The translations under genes and the position numbers were made by a program. From CAWKGV01 sp963849305 (GTDB lineage: Bacteria > Pseudomonadota > Alphaproteobacteria > Acetobacterales > Acetobacteraceae): DNA of 64,000 nt. This document shows, in pieces, positions 33,790-43,527 of this stretch. The notes beneath the pieces were generated by a model that saw only the letters and a list, made by a program, of their open reading frames with translations, ran no database searches and was not told where the DNA came from. Where the stretch lies: positions 248,001 through 312,000 of the forward strand of contig CAWKGV010000022.1 of assembly GCA_963849305.1 (NCBI GenBank), in the 5' to 3' direction. Every line of letters starts with the position of its first letter. Within the stretch, counting starts at the first letter, position 1.

Positions 33790-34030
33790 GCGCGGGCTCC
33801 TGCTCTGCAGGCTGAGTTCAACGCGGTGACGGGCGAGGATGCAAGCCCCTCCGGGCCGGCCCCGCGAGGCTTCGTGGGCAGATTTATCATGACACTTGGC
33901 CACGGAGACGCAGAGACGAATTAGAAGGAGCCGAGAGCCTAGCCCCGTGCCGAGGAGTTCAGATTACCGTGAGAGAATAGTTGCATTTGAAGCTACTGCT
34001 CAAGCTTATCCAAGCCTTACACTGAGAGAA

Positions 34031-37000
34031 TCAGAGGCGCGGTTTCAGCTGGTTCTGTAGCGCCAGGCTGCCCGCCAGGTCGGGCTCGAAGCGGGCCGGA
34101 TTTGCCTTGGCCAGCCGGCTGACGGATCTCGACCGTGTCTTGGATCACTGCCAGGGCCGCCGCCGGGTCCCCGGCTTCGCTCAGGCTGATGGACAGGTTG
34201 TGGAGGCTGCTCGCCAGGTCGGGCTCGAAGCGGGCCGGGTTTGCCTCGGCTAGCCGGCGACGGATCTCGACCGCGTCTTGGATCGGTGCCAGGGCCGCCG
34301 CCCGGTCCCCGACTTCGCTCAGGCTGATGGACAGGTTATTGAGGCTGCTCGCCAGGTCGGGCTCGAAGCGGGCCGGATTTGCCTCGGCTAGCCGACTGTA
34401 GATCTCGACCGCGTCTTGGATCGGTGCCAGGGCCGCCGTCCGGTCCCCGAGTTCGCTCAGGCGATTGGACCGGTTGTGGAGGCTCCTCGCCAGGTCGGGC
34501 TCGAAGCGGGCCGGATTTGCCTCGGCTAGCCGACTGTAGATCTCGACCGCGTCTTGGATCACTGCCAGGGCCGCCGCCGGGTCCCCGGCTTCGCTCAGGC
34601 TGATGGACAGGGTGTGGAGGCTGCTCGCCAGGTCGGGCTCGAAGCGGGCCGGGTTTGCCTCGGCTAGCCGGCGACGGATCTCGACCGCGTCTTGGATCGG
34701 CTGCCAGGGCCGCCGCCGGGTCCCCGACTTCGCTCAGGCTGATGGACAGGTTATTGAGGCTGCTCGCCAGGTCGGGCTCGAAGCGGGCCGGGTTTGCCTC
34801 GGCTAGCGGGCGACGGATCTCGACCGCGTCTTGGATCGCTGCCAGGGCCGCCGCCGGGTCCCAGGCTTCGCTCAGGTGATTGGACAGGTTGTGGAGGCTG
34901 CTCGCGAGGTCGGGCTCGAAGCGGGCCGGGTTTGCCTCGGCTAGCCGGCGACGGATCTCGACCGCGTCTTGGATCGGTGCCAGGGCCGCCGTCGGTCCCC
35001 GGCTTCGCTCAGGTGATTGGACAGGTTATGGAGGCTGCTCGCCAGGTCGGGCTCGAAGCGGGCCGGATTTGCCTCGGCTAGCCGACTGTAGATCTCGACC
35101 GCGTCTTGGATCGAGTGCCAGGGCCGCCGTCCGGGTCCCCGGAGTTCGCTCAGGCGAATGGACCGGTTGTGGAGGCTCCTCGCCAGGTCGGGCTCGAAGC
35201 GGGCCGGATTTGCCTCGGCTAGCCGACTGTAGATCTCGACCGCGTCTTGGATCGCTGCCAGGGCCGCCGCCGGGTCCCCGGCATCGCTCAGGCGAATGGA
35301 CAGGGTGTGGAGGCTGCTCGCCAGGTCGGGCTCGAAGCGGGCCGGATTTGCCTCGGCTAGCCGACTGTAGATCTCGACCGCGTCTTGGATCGCTGCCAGG
35401 GCCGCCGCCGGGTCCCGGCTTCGCTCAGGCTGATGGACAGGGTGTGGAGGCTGCTCGCCAGGTCGGGCTCGAAGCGGGCCGGATTTGCCTCGGCTAGACG
35501 GCGACGGATCTCGACCGCGTCTTGGATCGCTGCCAGGGCCGCCGCCAGGTACCCCGGCTTCGCTCAGGTGATTGGACAGGTTGTGGAGGCTGCTCGCCAG
35601 GTCGGGCTCGAAGCGGGCCGGGTTTGCCTCGGCTAGCCGGCGACGGATCTCGACCGCGTCTTGGATCGGTGCCAGGGCCGCCGTCCGGTCCCCGGCTTCG
35701 CTCAGGTGATTGGACAGGTTGTGGAGGCTGCTCGCCAGGTCGGGCTCGAAGCGGGCCGGATTTGCCTCGGCTAGCCGACTGTAGATCTCGACCGCGTCTT
35801 GGATCGCTGCCAGGGCCGCCGTCCGGTCCCCGAGTTCGCTCAGGCGAATGGAACGGTTGTTGAGGCTGCTCGCCAGGTCGGGCTCGAAGCGGGCCGGATT
35901 TGCCTTGGCCAGCCGACGAAGGATCTCGACCGCGTCCTGGATCGCTGCCAGGGCCGCCGCCGGGTCCCCGAGCTTTGCTCAGGCGATTGGACAGGTTGTG
36001 GAGGCTGCTCGCCAGGTCGGGCTCGAAGCGGGCCGGATTTGCCTTGGCCAGCCGACGTAAGGATCTCGACCGCGTCTTGGATCGGTGCCAGGGCCGCCGC
36101 CAGGTCCCCGGCTTCGCTCAGGTGATTGGACAGGTTGTGGAGGCTGCTCGCCAGGCCGGGCTCGAAGCGGGCCGGATTTGCCTCGGCTAGCCGACTGTAG
36201 ATCTCGACCGCGTCTTGGATCGGTGCCAGGGCTGCCGCCAGGTCCCCGGCTTCGCTCAGGTGATTGGACAGGTTGTTGAGGAAGCCGGCCAGGTCGGGCT
36301 CGAAGCGGGCCGGATTTGCCTTGGCCAGCCGACGATAGATCTCGACCGCGTCTTGGATCGCTGCCAGGGCCGCCGCCGGGTCCCCGGCTTCGCTCAGGCG
36401 AAGGACAGGTTGTTAAGGATGTTGGCGCGCTCTTCGTCCTCTATCTCGTGCTGCTGGAGGAGCGCATAGCCGATCGCGATTGCCACGGGGGATAGGCGGA
36501 ACGTGGTGGCTTCGGCGTCCAGAAATCGAGCGCCAGGCGGTGGCAACCGATGAATGCCGGTCTACGGCGTCGATAAACCAGGCGGCGAGCGGGCTAGCCG
36601 CCTCGCCGCGGAGCGTGGCTACGTCGTGGGCGAGCCGACCGAGCCGGTCGACTTCGATGGCACCGGGCTCGGCCAAAGCTGCGGCGAGCCAGTCGGGGCC
36701 GGCTTGCGGCCGGGCCTCAAGGATTTGGTACAACAGCTCGGCCGCGACCAGGTCGGGCTGAGGCGCCGGCACACTTCCCTTAGTCCACCAGCCAAGGGCG
36801 CTGACCCCGTCGACCACGCGCTCAGCTATAGGTAGGCCGATACTAGGCGCCGTCGTGCCAAGTGGACCAGCGCTGATTTGTCCAACCCGCGTCGGAGTGC
36901 TGCAAGCCCGTGCAGGCGCGAGGCGGCCTGCGCTTCCGGCCAGCGGGCAATCTTTGCCGCTTGGTCGAGGCGCATGCGCTCCCGCCCCACCAAAGCGCGG

Positions 37001-37869
37001 ATTATGTCCCTTCCGGCGAGTTCGAAGGTCGGGGCCAATTAGAAGATGGCGTGCACAGCGGCAGCGACGGCGAACAAAGGCAGCCCATGCAGCGCTGGAT
37101 TACGCGCGTGCCAGGCGACGATGGCCGCGTTGTCCAGCCTGGGTGAAACCATACCGCGATGTTCGGCCAGGCGAGTTGCGGCCCGGTGCACAAGGGTGCA
37201 GGTGGCTGCCGCATCGAGGGGGCCGACCGTACTGTCCTGGGCATCGCATAACTCACTCGCGCCGGCGGCGATGATGTCGTCGAGCCACCATTGCAGCGTC
37301 TGGCGGCTGACCAGTAGCAGGCGGACCTTTGCCGGAGGCTTTTCCAGCTTCCCTGCGCTGCGCAGCAGTGCGCCGGCAGCGTCGCAATTTGCCTCAGGAT
37401 AGTCAATGGCGACAAAGAGTCCCTTGCTGGTGATCGGCAAGGGGAGAGAACTGTCCTTCTTATCGAGCGAGACGAAGCCCGTGCTCCATTTCTCCTCGCG
37501 CAGCGTCGTTGCCACCTCGGCCGCGAGCCGGGATTTTCCGGCTCCGCCGGGTCCGGTAAGGAGCCGTATGGCGATCCGACGGGGGTCATCTCGTGCCCAG
37601 GCGAGTAGCCTGTCGCGATCTGCGTCGCGGCCCACCAGTGTCTCGACCAAGCGTGAACGCCAGGTGAGTAGATTGAAGATTTCAAGCTCGCCTGGCGGTC
37701 CACTTGGGGTGGGCAAGTCACGCCAAGGCAGGCTCGGCTGCTCAGGCGGCGGGCCAGTGCCGATGTTCTGGATGACGATGCCGCTGACATCACCAATGAT
37801 CGCGGCCCCGACAACGTCCCGGGCGGAAAAGCGGTTGCTGCCCCAGAATTTCGCGAGCCGCCCTAGCAT
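34031..37869 (-). pseudogene. STAND/NLR-like NTPase with a TPR-repeat sensor, disrupted
   Basis: Start ATG 37869 overlaps the stop of the upstream small membrane-protein gene (TAATG). The first 276 residues are open. A glycine-rich motif (residues 16-34) comes first, then a P-loop NTPase domain with Walker A GPGGAGKS (106-113), Walker B-like LFVAID (151-156) and LLLVSR (184-189), as in STAND ATPases. An in-frame TAA at 37039-37041 interrupts it; the same frame continues at once (APTFELAGRDIIRALVGRERM). A frameshift near 36838 leads into LPIAERVVDGVSALGWWTKG, and then into about 17 TPR units of 46 residues with repeated +1/-1 shifts. Repaired, it would be about 1,280 residues. STAND NTPases act as ligand-triggered switches, many of them in phage defence. 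Decay and uncorrected indels are both possible. Confidence 0.75.
34040..36415 (-). repeat. Tandem array of about 17 copies of a 138-base TPR unit
   Basis: The landmark GGGCTCGAAG recurs at 34082, 34221, 34359, 34497, 34635, 34774, 34912, 35049, 35190, 35328, 35465, 35604, 35742, 35880, 36019, 36158 and 36295. Spacings are 137-141 bases, mostly 138. Each unit encodes 46 residues on the minus strand, of the type LAPIQDAVEIYSRLAEANPA then RFEPDLASSLNNLSISLSE-x-GD, a long TPR variant. Units are nearly identical except for a few variable codons (Y/R at EI-x-SR/RR, L/S/H positions), implying recent expansion or gene conversion. Deviations from 138 break the frame. Confidence 0.93.
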
Positions 37870-38158
37870 TACTTGGTGGCCAAGACGTCGTGGCCGAGCT
37901 GCGCCAGGGCGACCAAGACGCCAAGACGGTCGCAATTGCGATGAACCAAGCCACCCGGTCGGGCTTACGCTTCTCGACGGATTGGGGCGGTGGGGCGGAG
38001 CCGGGCGTGGACCCTTGTGAGATCGTTCCAGATGTATTGCCGACGACGGTGTTTCCCGAGATGTCCCTGGCGCGCAGGGAATTGCCGCCTCGGGAACGAG
38101 CAACGAGCAGCGCGATTATCAGCAACACACCGCCGACAACGTAGAGATACGACCCCAT
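37869..38158 (-). pseudogene. Small two-helix membrane protein carrying the motif shared with the STAND NTPase, frameshifted
   Basis: Begins MGSYLYVVGGVLLIIALLVA, a membrane helix. The motif ARDISGNTVVGNTSGTISQ (residues 30-48) and a proline-rich linker follow, then a second helix (VAWFIAIATVLASW, 69-82). After that the frame slips near 37925; in the next frame the text continues LVALAQLGHDVLATK to a TAA at 37871-37869, which overlaps the start of the STAND gene. The overlap and sensible continuation argue that this is the true C-terminus (about 96 residues). No known domain. Its motif aligns without gaps to residues 16-34 of the neighbour, suggesting it is the partner or effector. Confidence 0.6.
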
Positions 38159-38255
38159 CAGCCCCTCTCACCAGAGACGTTCGGGTACGATAGCATGGGG
38201 CAGTGTAAAATTCTCTTTTTCCGCTTCTCCCCGTCTCTGCAGCAAAATTCTTCCG

Positions 38256-38404
38256 CGCACGCTACGCGCCCAGGGCTTGTCGAGCGTGATCGGGAACCTG
38301 CGCAACCGCACGCCGGTGGCATGCCAGACGGCGTTCGCCACGGCGCCCGGGTTGCCGGTAATGCCGAGTTTGCCTCGGCCAAGCGGCGGCGGATCCCGAC
38401 GGCG
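38256..38404 (-). pseudogene. Chimeric remnant: TPR-unit fragment joined to a paoC 3' end
   Basis: On the minus strand, 38404-38369 reads AVGIRRRLAEAN, clearly a piece of the TPR unit AVEIRRRLAEAN. From about 38368 the text becomes GAVANAVWHATGVRLR-RFPITLDKPWA, the C-terminus of a PaoC-like molybdopterin subunit and close to, but not the same as, the end of the paoC gene 650 bases away. The two parts are in different frames. This looks like a recombination scar between the STAND locus and a second paoC copy. Confidence 0.7.
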
Positions 38405-38453
38405 GCTCGAGCATTAGGCCGAGGCGTTCCCGCAAGCTCCTCCGCCTCAAGCC

Positions 38454-38873
38454 TCAGTGAGGCGTGCCATGCTCCGCAGCGCCCGGCACCGCCTCCTGGG
38501 GGATGTTGATGGCGTCCTTTTCAACAACGATCTTCGTGCTGTTGCATGAATGAAGTGCGGTCGACTCCAGCTTGCGCCCGTTCTCGAGCCGCACGGTGAC
38601 ACTGGCGAGGCAGTCGCGCGCGGGCACAATGACCTCCGAGGCCTCGTTGGTGCCTACGCTGCCATGACCGATGTCCCATACCCGGCCGTCTGTGGTTTGC
38701 ACATGCGCCTGCGTGATTTTGGTCCCGCTATGATTCTGGATGGTGATTGCACGGGCGTCCTGCTGAGTGGAAAGATTGGCGGCGTTCGGAACGTTCTCGG
38801 CAATGGCAGGAGCCGCGAAGGCCAGCAGCACGCTGGCGAGCGGCACGCCGGCAAACAGGATTGCACGAGGCAT
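38454..38873 (-). CDS. Hypothetical secreted protein
   Basis: 139 residues from ATG 38873. The signal peptide MPRAILFAGVPLASVLLAFAAPAIA ends with a clear AxA site. The mature part has beta-rich text (ARAITIQNHSGTKITQAHVQTTDGRVWDIGHGSVG) and two cysteines (CLASVTVRLENGRKLESTALHSC) that could form a disulfide in the periplasm. Family not recognised. In the raw frame it appears fused to the end of paoC only because paoC is frameshifted; the signal peptide and its own start mark it as separate. Confidence 0.6.
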   Translation of the reverse strand: MPRAILFAGVPLASVLLAFAAPAIAENVPNAANLSTQQDARAITIQNHSGTKITQAHVQTTDGRVWDIGHGSVGTNEASEVIVPARDCLASVTVRLENGRKLESTALHSCNSTKIVVEKDAINIPQEAVPGAAEHGTPH

Positions 38874-38996
38874 GGCGCGGGCTCCTCTTCTGTCTCGGGC
38901 CCCCAACATCGTCCCACCGGTCCGGTTCCCCGGCGGACCGCCCTGGCTAGAGATAAAATCAAATTCGAAGATTCCCGTACCGCACGCTACCCGCCG

Positions 38997-41231
38997 AGGA
39001 GTTTGTCGAGGGTGATCGGGAACTCGGCGTACGCGCACGCCAGTAGCATGCCAGACGGCATTCGCGACCGCGCCCGCGGTGCCGGTGATGCCAATCTCTC
39101 CGACGCCCTTGATCCCGAGCGCGTTGACGTGCGGGTCGTGCTCTTCGACGAGGATCGCCTCGATCGAGGGCACGTCGGCGTTCACCGGCACATGATACTC
39201 GGCGAGGTTGGCGTTCATCGGCCGGCCTGAGACCGGGTCCATCACCGCGTGCTCATGCAACGCGAAGGAAAGGCCCCAGATCATGCCGCCGAAATACTGG
39301 CTCTGCACCAGCCTCGGATTGACGATCCGCCCGGCTGCGAAGGCGCCGACCAGACGCGAGACCCGCATCTGGCCGAGTTCCGGATCGACCTTGACCTCGG
39401 CGAAAACGGCGCCGTGGGCGTGAGTCGCGTAGTGCTCCTGCACCGCCGGGTCGGCCACTCCCTGGCCATGGCCCTCGATCGAGGCCCGGCCTGCGCGCGC
39501 GAGAATTTCCGCGTAGCTCTCGCCCCGGCTCTCGTCGTCACGCCGCAGCAGCCGCCCGTCGCGGGCGATCACGCCCGCATTGCCGGCGCCGAACAACGGC
39601 GAGCGCTCGTCGGTGGTGGCGAGGTGTGCCAGTTGCGCGATCACGTCGCCGCTCGCGTTGTGGATCGCAGCCCCGGCGGTTGCTGTCTGGGATGAGCCAC
39701 CGGCGATGCCGGCATTCGGCAGGTCGGACGTGCCCATCCGGAACTCGACCGCGGCGATGTCCAATCCAAGTCCATCGGCGGCGATCTGCGCCAGCGCGGT
39801 CCAGGCGCCCTGGCCCATGTCATGCGCGCCAAGCTCGACCACGGCGTGTCCATCCGCGCGCAGCTCCGCCCGCGCCTCGGCCTGGAAAGTGATTGCCGGG
39901 AAGGTCGCCGTGCCGACGCCCCAGCCGACCAGCAGGCCGGACCCATCCCGCATCTGCCGCGGGGCGCGTGGACGGCCCGCCCAGCCGAACCGCTCGGCGC
40001 CTTGCGCGTAGCATTCCCGCAGCGCCTTCGACGAGAACGGCTTGCCGGAGATTGGCTCGACCTCGGCGTAATTCTTCAGGCGAAAATCGAGCGGGTCCAT
40101 GCCGCAGGCATCCGCCATCTCGTCGATGGCACTCTCCAGTGCGGCGCTGCCGGGGGCCTCGCCCGGCGCGCGCATGAACAGCGGCGTGCCGGTGTCGATG
40201 CGGACCGCCTCGTAGCTCGTGGACAGCGCCGGGCTGGCATAGAGCGTGTGGGTGGGGCCGCCGGCCGGCTCGAAGAAATCGTCGAAGGTGCTCGACGCGG
40301 TGAGCGTGTGGTGGTCCAGCGCGGTCAGCGTGCCGTCCGCGCCAACGCCGAGCCGAAGGCTCTGCCGCGTTGGGGCTCGATGGCCGACCGGGCCGAACAT
40401 CTGCTCGCGCCGCATCACCAGCTTGATCGGCCGGCCAACCAGGCGCGCGGCCATGACGCCGAGCACCTGCGGCGAAGAGACGCCACCCTTGGACCCGAAG
40501 CCGCCCCCCACGAAGGGACTGCGTATGTGGATATCGCCCGGGTCGATCCCGAACAGCCCCGCCAGGCGAGCCTGCGCGAACGTCATGGCCTGGCTCGGCG
40601 TGTCGATGGTGAGGTGATCCCCGTCCCACTGTGCCACGATGGCATGCGACTCCATCGCGTTGTGGTACTGGGCCGGGGTCTCGTAGGTCTCCGCGACGCG
40701 CTTGTCGGCCTCGTCGAGCCCGGCCTCTACATCGCCCTGGCCGGCATTCGGCGCATCCCCGACGCCGACCGAGGGCGGCACGAAGCGCTCGGCCGCGTCC
40801 AGCCCGACGCGGGCGGGTTCGGCCGCATAGGACGGATGCAGCAGCGCCGCGCCCTCGGTCGCCGTCTCCAGGGTTTCGGCGATGACCACCGCGATCGGCT
40901 GGTTGGCGTAGCGGACCCGATCGTCCTGCAACAATTCGAGTTTGAACTCGAACATTCCGCCGGTCGCGTCGGGATGCTTGGCGAGCTTGGGCGCGTTGGC
41001 CGGGATCATCACTTCGACCACGCCGGGATGGGCCTTGGCGGCGGCCACATCCAGCGAGGTGACACGTCCGCGCGCAATGCTGCTGACGGCCATCGCGGCA
41101 TGCAGCATCCCGGGCGGGTGATTGTCGGCCGTGTAGCGCGCCCCGCCGGTGACCTTGAGGATGCCGTCGCGGCGTGTGAGCGGCTGGCCGATGTTCGATC
41201 CGTGCCGGGCATGGGGGGCGGTCTCAGGCAT
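38997..41231 (-). pseudogene. paoC: Aldehyde/xanthine-dehydrogenase molybdopterin-binding subunit (PaoC/YagR type), C-terminal frameshift
   Basis: About 740 residues. The molybdenum-cofactor subunit covers PLTRRDGILKVTGGARYTADN, the FVGGGFGSKGG motif, MRAPGEAPGSAALESAIDEMADACGMDPLDFRLKN, GAHDMGQGAWTALAQI and a late GIKGVGEIGITGTAGAVANAV with the catalytic-type Glu. An extra C in the pair at 39026-39027 shifts the last residues. Removing it gives VRVR-EFPITLDKLLGG and a TAG at 38997, the expected family ending. As only the final 13 or so residues are affected, function may persist even if the indel is real. Third gene of the paoABC operon; overlaps paoB by eight bases. Oxidises aromatic aldehydes in E. 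coli. Confidence 0.88.
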
Positions 41232-42276
41232 GTGCCGGAACTCCCGGTGCGAAGACGGAGGCGGGCAGCGCCGGCAGGCGCTCGGGCGTGCCGGCAGCCG
41301 CGAGGGTGAGCGCGCGGACGACGATCCGACGCGCGAGTTCGATCTTGAACGCGTTGTCGCCGGACGGGCGGGCGTCCGCCAGCGCGGCGTCGGCGGCAGC
41401 GCGAAACACGGCCGTGTCGCAAGCCTGTCCCGCGAGTGCGCGCTCGGCCTCGCGCGCTCGCCAGGGCTTCAAGGCGACGCCGCCCAGCGCCAGCCGCGCT
41501 TCGATGATCTTCCGGTCCTGAAGCCGCAGGCCGGCTGCGGCCGAAACCACGGCGAACGCGTAGGAGGTGCGCTCACGAACCTTCAGATAGCGCGCATGGG
41601 CGGCGAACCCGCCCGCTTCCGGTGGCAGGCGCACGGCGACGATCAGCTCGCCGGGCGCGAGCACGGTCTCGATGTGCGGCGCATCGCCGGGCAGGCGGTG
41701 GAAGGTTTCGAGTGGCACGTCGCGCCGACCCGACCCGCCTTCGATCTCGACCACCGCATCGAGGGCGACCAGCGGCACGCAGAAATCCGATGGGTGGGTG
41801 GCGACGCAATGCTCGCTCCAGCCGAGCACCGCGTGCAGCCGGGTCTCGCCTGCTCGCGCGTCGCATCCCGCACCTGGGTTACGCTTGTTGCAGGCACTGG
41901 CGGGGTCATAGAAATACTGGCAGCGCGTGCGCTGCATCACGTTGCCGGCGGTCGTCGCCGCATTGCGGAGCTGCGCCGAGGCGCCGGAGAGCAGGGCCTC
42001 CGCCATTGCCGGATAGCGCCTCGTGATGTCCGGATCGTGGGCGAGGTCGCTGTTGCGCACCAGGGCGCCGATCCGCAAGCCGCCGTCGGGCAGCCGCTCG
42101 ATGCCGTCGAGGTCGGGAAGCCGGGTGATGTCCACGACGCGCGCAGGGCGGCTGATCCCGCCCTTCATCAGGTCGAGCAGGTTAGTGCCCGCCGCGAGAT
42201 AGGCCGCCCCGGGTCCGGCTGCCGCCGCGATGGCCTCCGCGATGCTTCCGGCACGGACGTAGTCGAAGCGGTTCAC
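41224..42276 (-). CDS. paoB: FAD-binding subunit of aldehyde/xanthine dehydrogenase (PaoB/YagS type)
   Basis: 350 residues of the CO-dehydrogenase flavoprotein fold. FAD contacts are AGPGAAYLAAGTNLLDLMK near residues 19-37 and SAQLRNAATTAGNV. The cysteine-bearing insert RCQYFYDPASACNKRNPGAGCDA matches the [4Fe-4S]-binding loop peculiar to E. coli PaoB/YagS, and WSEHCVATHPSDF follows it. This separates it from ordinary xanthine dehydrogenase FAD subunits. Start overlaps the paoA stop (ATGA at 42276). It passes electrons between the 2Fe-2S subunit, FAD and acceptor. Confidence 0.93.
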   Translation of the reverse strand: MNRFDYVRAGSIAEAIAAAAGPGAAYLAAGTNLLDLMKGGISRPARVVDITRLPDLDGIERLPDGGLRIGALVRNSDLAHDPDITRRYPAMAEALLSGASAQLRNAATTAGNVMQRTRCQYFYDPASACNKRNPGAGCDARAGETRLHAVLGWSEHCVATHPSDFCVPLVALDAVVEIEGGSGRRDVPLETFHRLPGDAPHIETVLAPGELIVAVRLPPEAGGFAAHARYLKVRERTSYAFAVVSAAAGLRLQDRKIIEARLALGGVALKPWRAREAERALAGQACDTAVFRAAADAALADARPSGDNAFKIELARRIVVRALTLAAAGTPERLPALPASVFAPGVPAHA

Positions 42277-42773
42277 GCCGCCTCTCCCAGTGTCTGCTGC
42301 CGACGCATCCGCGCCTGGGCGTCCAGGACCGCCTCGGTGATGCCGGCATAGGCGCCGCAGCGGCAGAGATTGCCGCTCATGGCCTCGCGTACGCGCTCGG
42401 GATCGTCACCCGCCTGCGCTTCGCGGATCAGCCCGACCGCGCTCACGATCTGACCCGGCGTGCAGAAGCCGCATTGGAACGCGTCGTGCTCGATGAAGGC
42501 GGCCTGCACGGGGTCGAGCGCGTCGCCCCGCGCCAGTCCCTCGATCGTGAGGATCTCGGCGCCGTCATGGCTGACGGCGAGGGCAAGGCAGGAATTCACC
42601 CGCCGTCCGTCTAGCAGCACCGTGCAGGCCCCGCATTGCCCGCGATCGCAGCCCTTCTTCGTTCCGGTGAGGTCCAGGCGCTCGCGCAGCAGGTCGAGCA
42701 GGGTGACGCGCGTGTCCTCCAGCACGACCTGGCGTCGGGCGCCATTTACGGTGAGGGTGATCGAAATGCCCAT
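42273..42773 (-). CDS. paoA: 2Fe-2S iron-sulfur subunit of aldehyde/xanthine dehydrogenase (PaoA/YagT type)
   Basis: 166 residues from ATG 42773. The plant-ferredoxin-like cluster site is CDRGQCGACTVLLDGRRVNSC, and the second, helical-domain cluster site is CGFCTPGQI with CRCGAYAGI. It begins directly with ISITLTVNG and has no Tat signal, unlike E. coli PaoA, so the complex may be cytosolic unless the start is further upstream; the frame is open for 82 more codons but without a convincing signal. First gene of the operon. No PaoD-type maturation factor is adjacent. Confidence 0.93.
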   Translation of the reverse strand: MGISITLTVNGARRQVVLEDTRVTLLDLLRERLDLTGTKKGCDRGQCGACTVLLDGRRVNSCLALAVSHDGAEILTIEGLARGDALDPVQAAFIEHDAFQCGFCTPGQIVSAVGLIREAQAGDDPERVREAMSGNLCRCGAYAGITEAVLDAQARMRRQQTLGEAA

Positions 42774-42903
42774 GATGGTCGCTCTCTGATGGTCTCGAAA
42801 CTCGGATCGCCGCTGGTTCCCCACACTGCGGCATGAACGGCCGTCTTGTCGAACCGGCGGTCGCAGAGTCAGAACATCGGGCACTGGGTATATTGCGCGC
42901 TCG

Positions 42904-43527
42904 ATGACCTGCCGCGTGAGCCGCGCCGAGCTGCCCGGGGAGACCGTGACGCTCGCGCGCTGGCTGATCGGCCAAATCGTGGTTCGCCGCCGCCCGGAAG
43001 GTGTCGCGAGCGGGCGCATCGTGGAAACCGAAGCCTACCTGCCGGGCGATGCCGCCTGCCATGCATTCAACGGCCGGACGGCCCGTAATGCCTCGTTGTT
43101 CCTCCGGCCGGGGCACGCGTACGTGTATCGCGCCTACGGCACCTCGTGGATGCTGAACGTTTCCAGCGAGCCGGTGGGGATCGGAGCCGGAGTGCTGCTG
43201 CGCGCGCTCGAGCCGCTCGCGGGGATCGCGCTGATGCGGGCGAACCGAGGCGAGGTGCCGTTGCGCGACCTCGCGCGCGGCCCGGGGCGGCTCGCGGCGG
43301 CGCTTGGCATCGACCGATCACTCGACGGCGTCGATCTCTGCGCCGATGAACGGCTGTGGCTGGCGAGCGACGGACAAGAGCCGGGCGAAATCGGGGCGAG
43401 CGTGCGCATCGGGATCACGCGGGATACAGACCGCGTGCTGCGCTTCTACCTGCGCGGCAGCCCGTTCGTGAGTGGCCCGCGCCGGCTGAACGCGGGCATG
43501 ATCCGTCAGCCGTATGGAGGTGAATGA
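42904..43527 (+). CDS. DNA-3-methyladenine glycosylase (AAG/MPG family)
   Basis: 207 residues. It excises alkylated purines and hypoxanthine from DNA. The AAG fold is clear: ARWLIGQIVVRR, SGRIVETEAYLPGDAACHAFNGRTARNASLFLRPGHAYVYRAYGTSWMLNVSSEP (with the catalytic Glu and the intercalating Tyr region) and LARGPGRLAAALGID. Start ATG 42904 is well supported. Its TGA is followed immediately by the surE ATG. Divergent from paoA. Confidence 0.93.
   Translation: MTCRVSRAELPGETVTLARWLIGQIVVRRRPEGVASGRIVETEAYLPGDAACHAFNGRTARNASLFLRPGHAYVYRAYGTSWMLNVSSEPVGIGAGVLLRALEPLAGIALMRANRGEVPLRDLARGPGRLAAALGIDRSLDGVDLCADERLWLASDGQEPGEIGASVRIGITRDTDRVLRFYLRGSPFVSGPRRLNAGMIRQPYGGE

Noticed and set aside
34040..36415. 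CRISPR-like appearance of regular repeats
   Set aside because: Units are contiguous 138-base coding repeats with no unique spacers, and they translate to TPR motifs.
34379..36469. Several + strand frames rich in RSGPDLPRLADCRSRPRLGS repeats
   Set aside because: They are translations of the antisense strand of the TPR array. The minus-strand frame gives a real TPR sequence.
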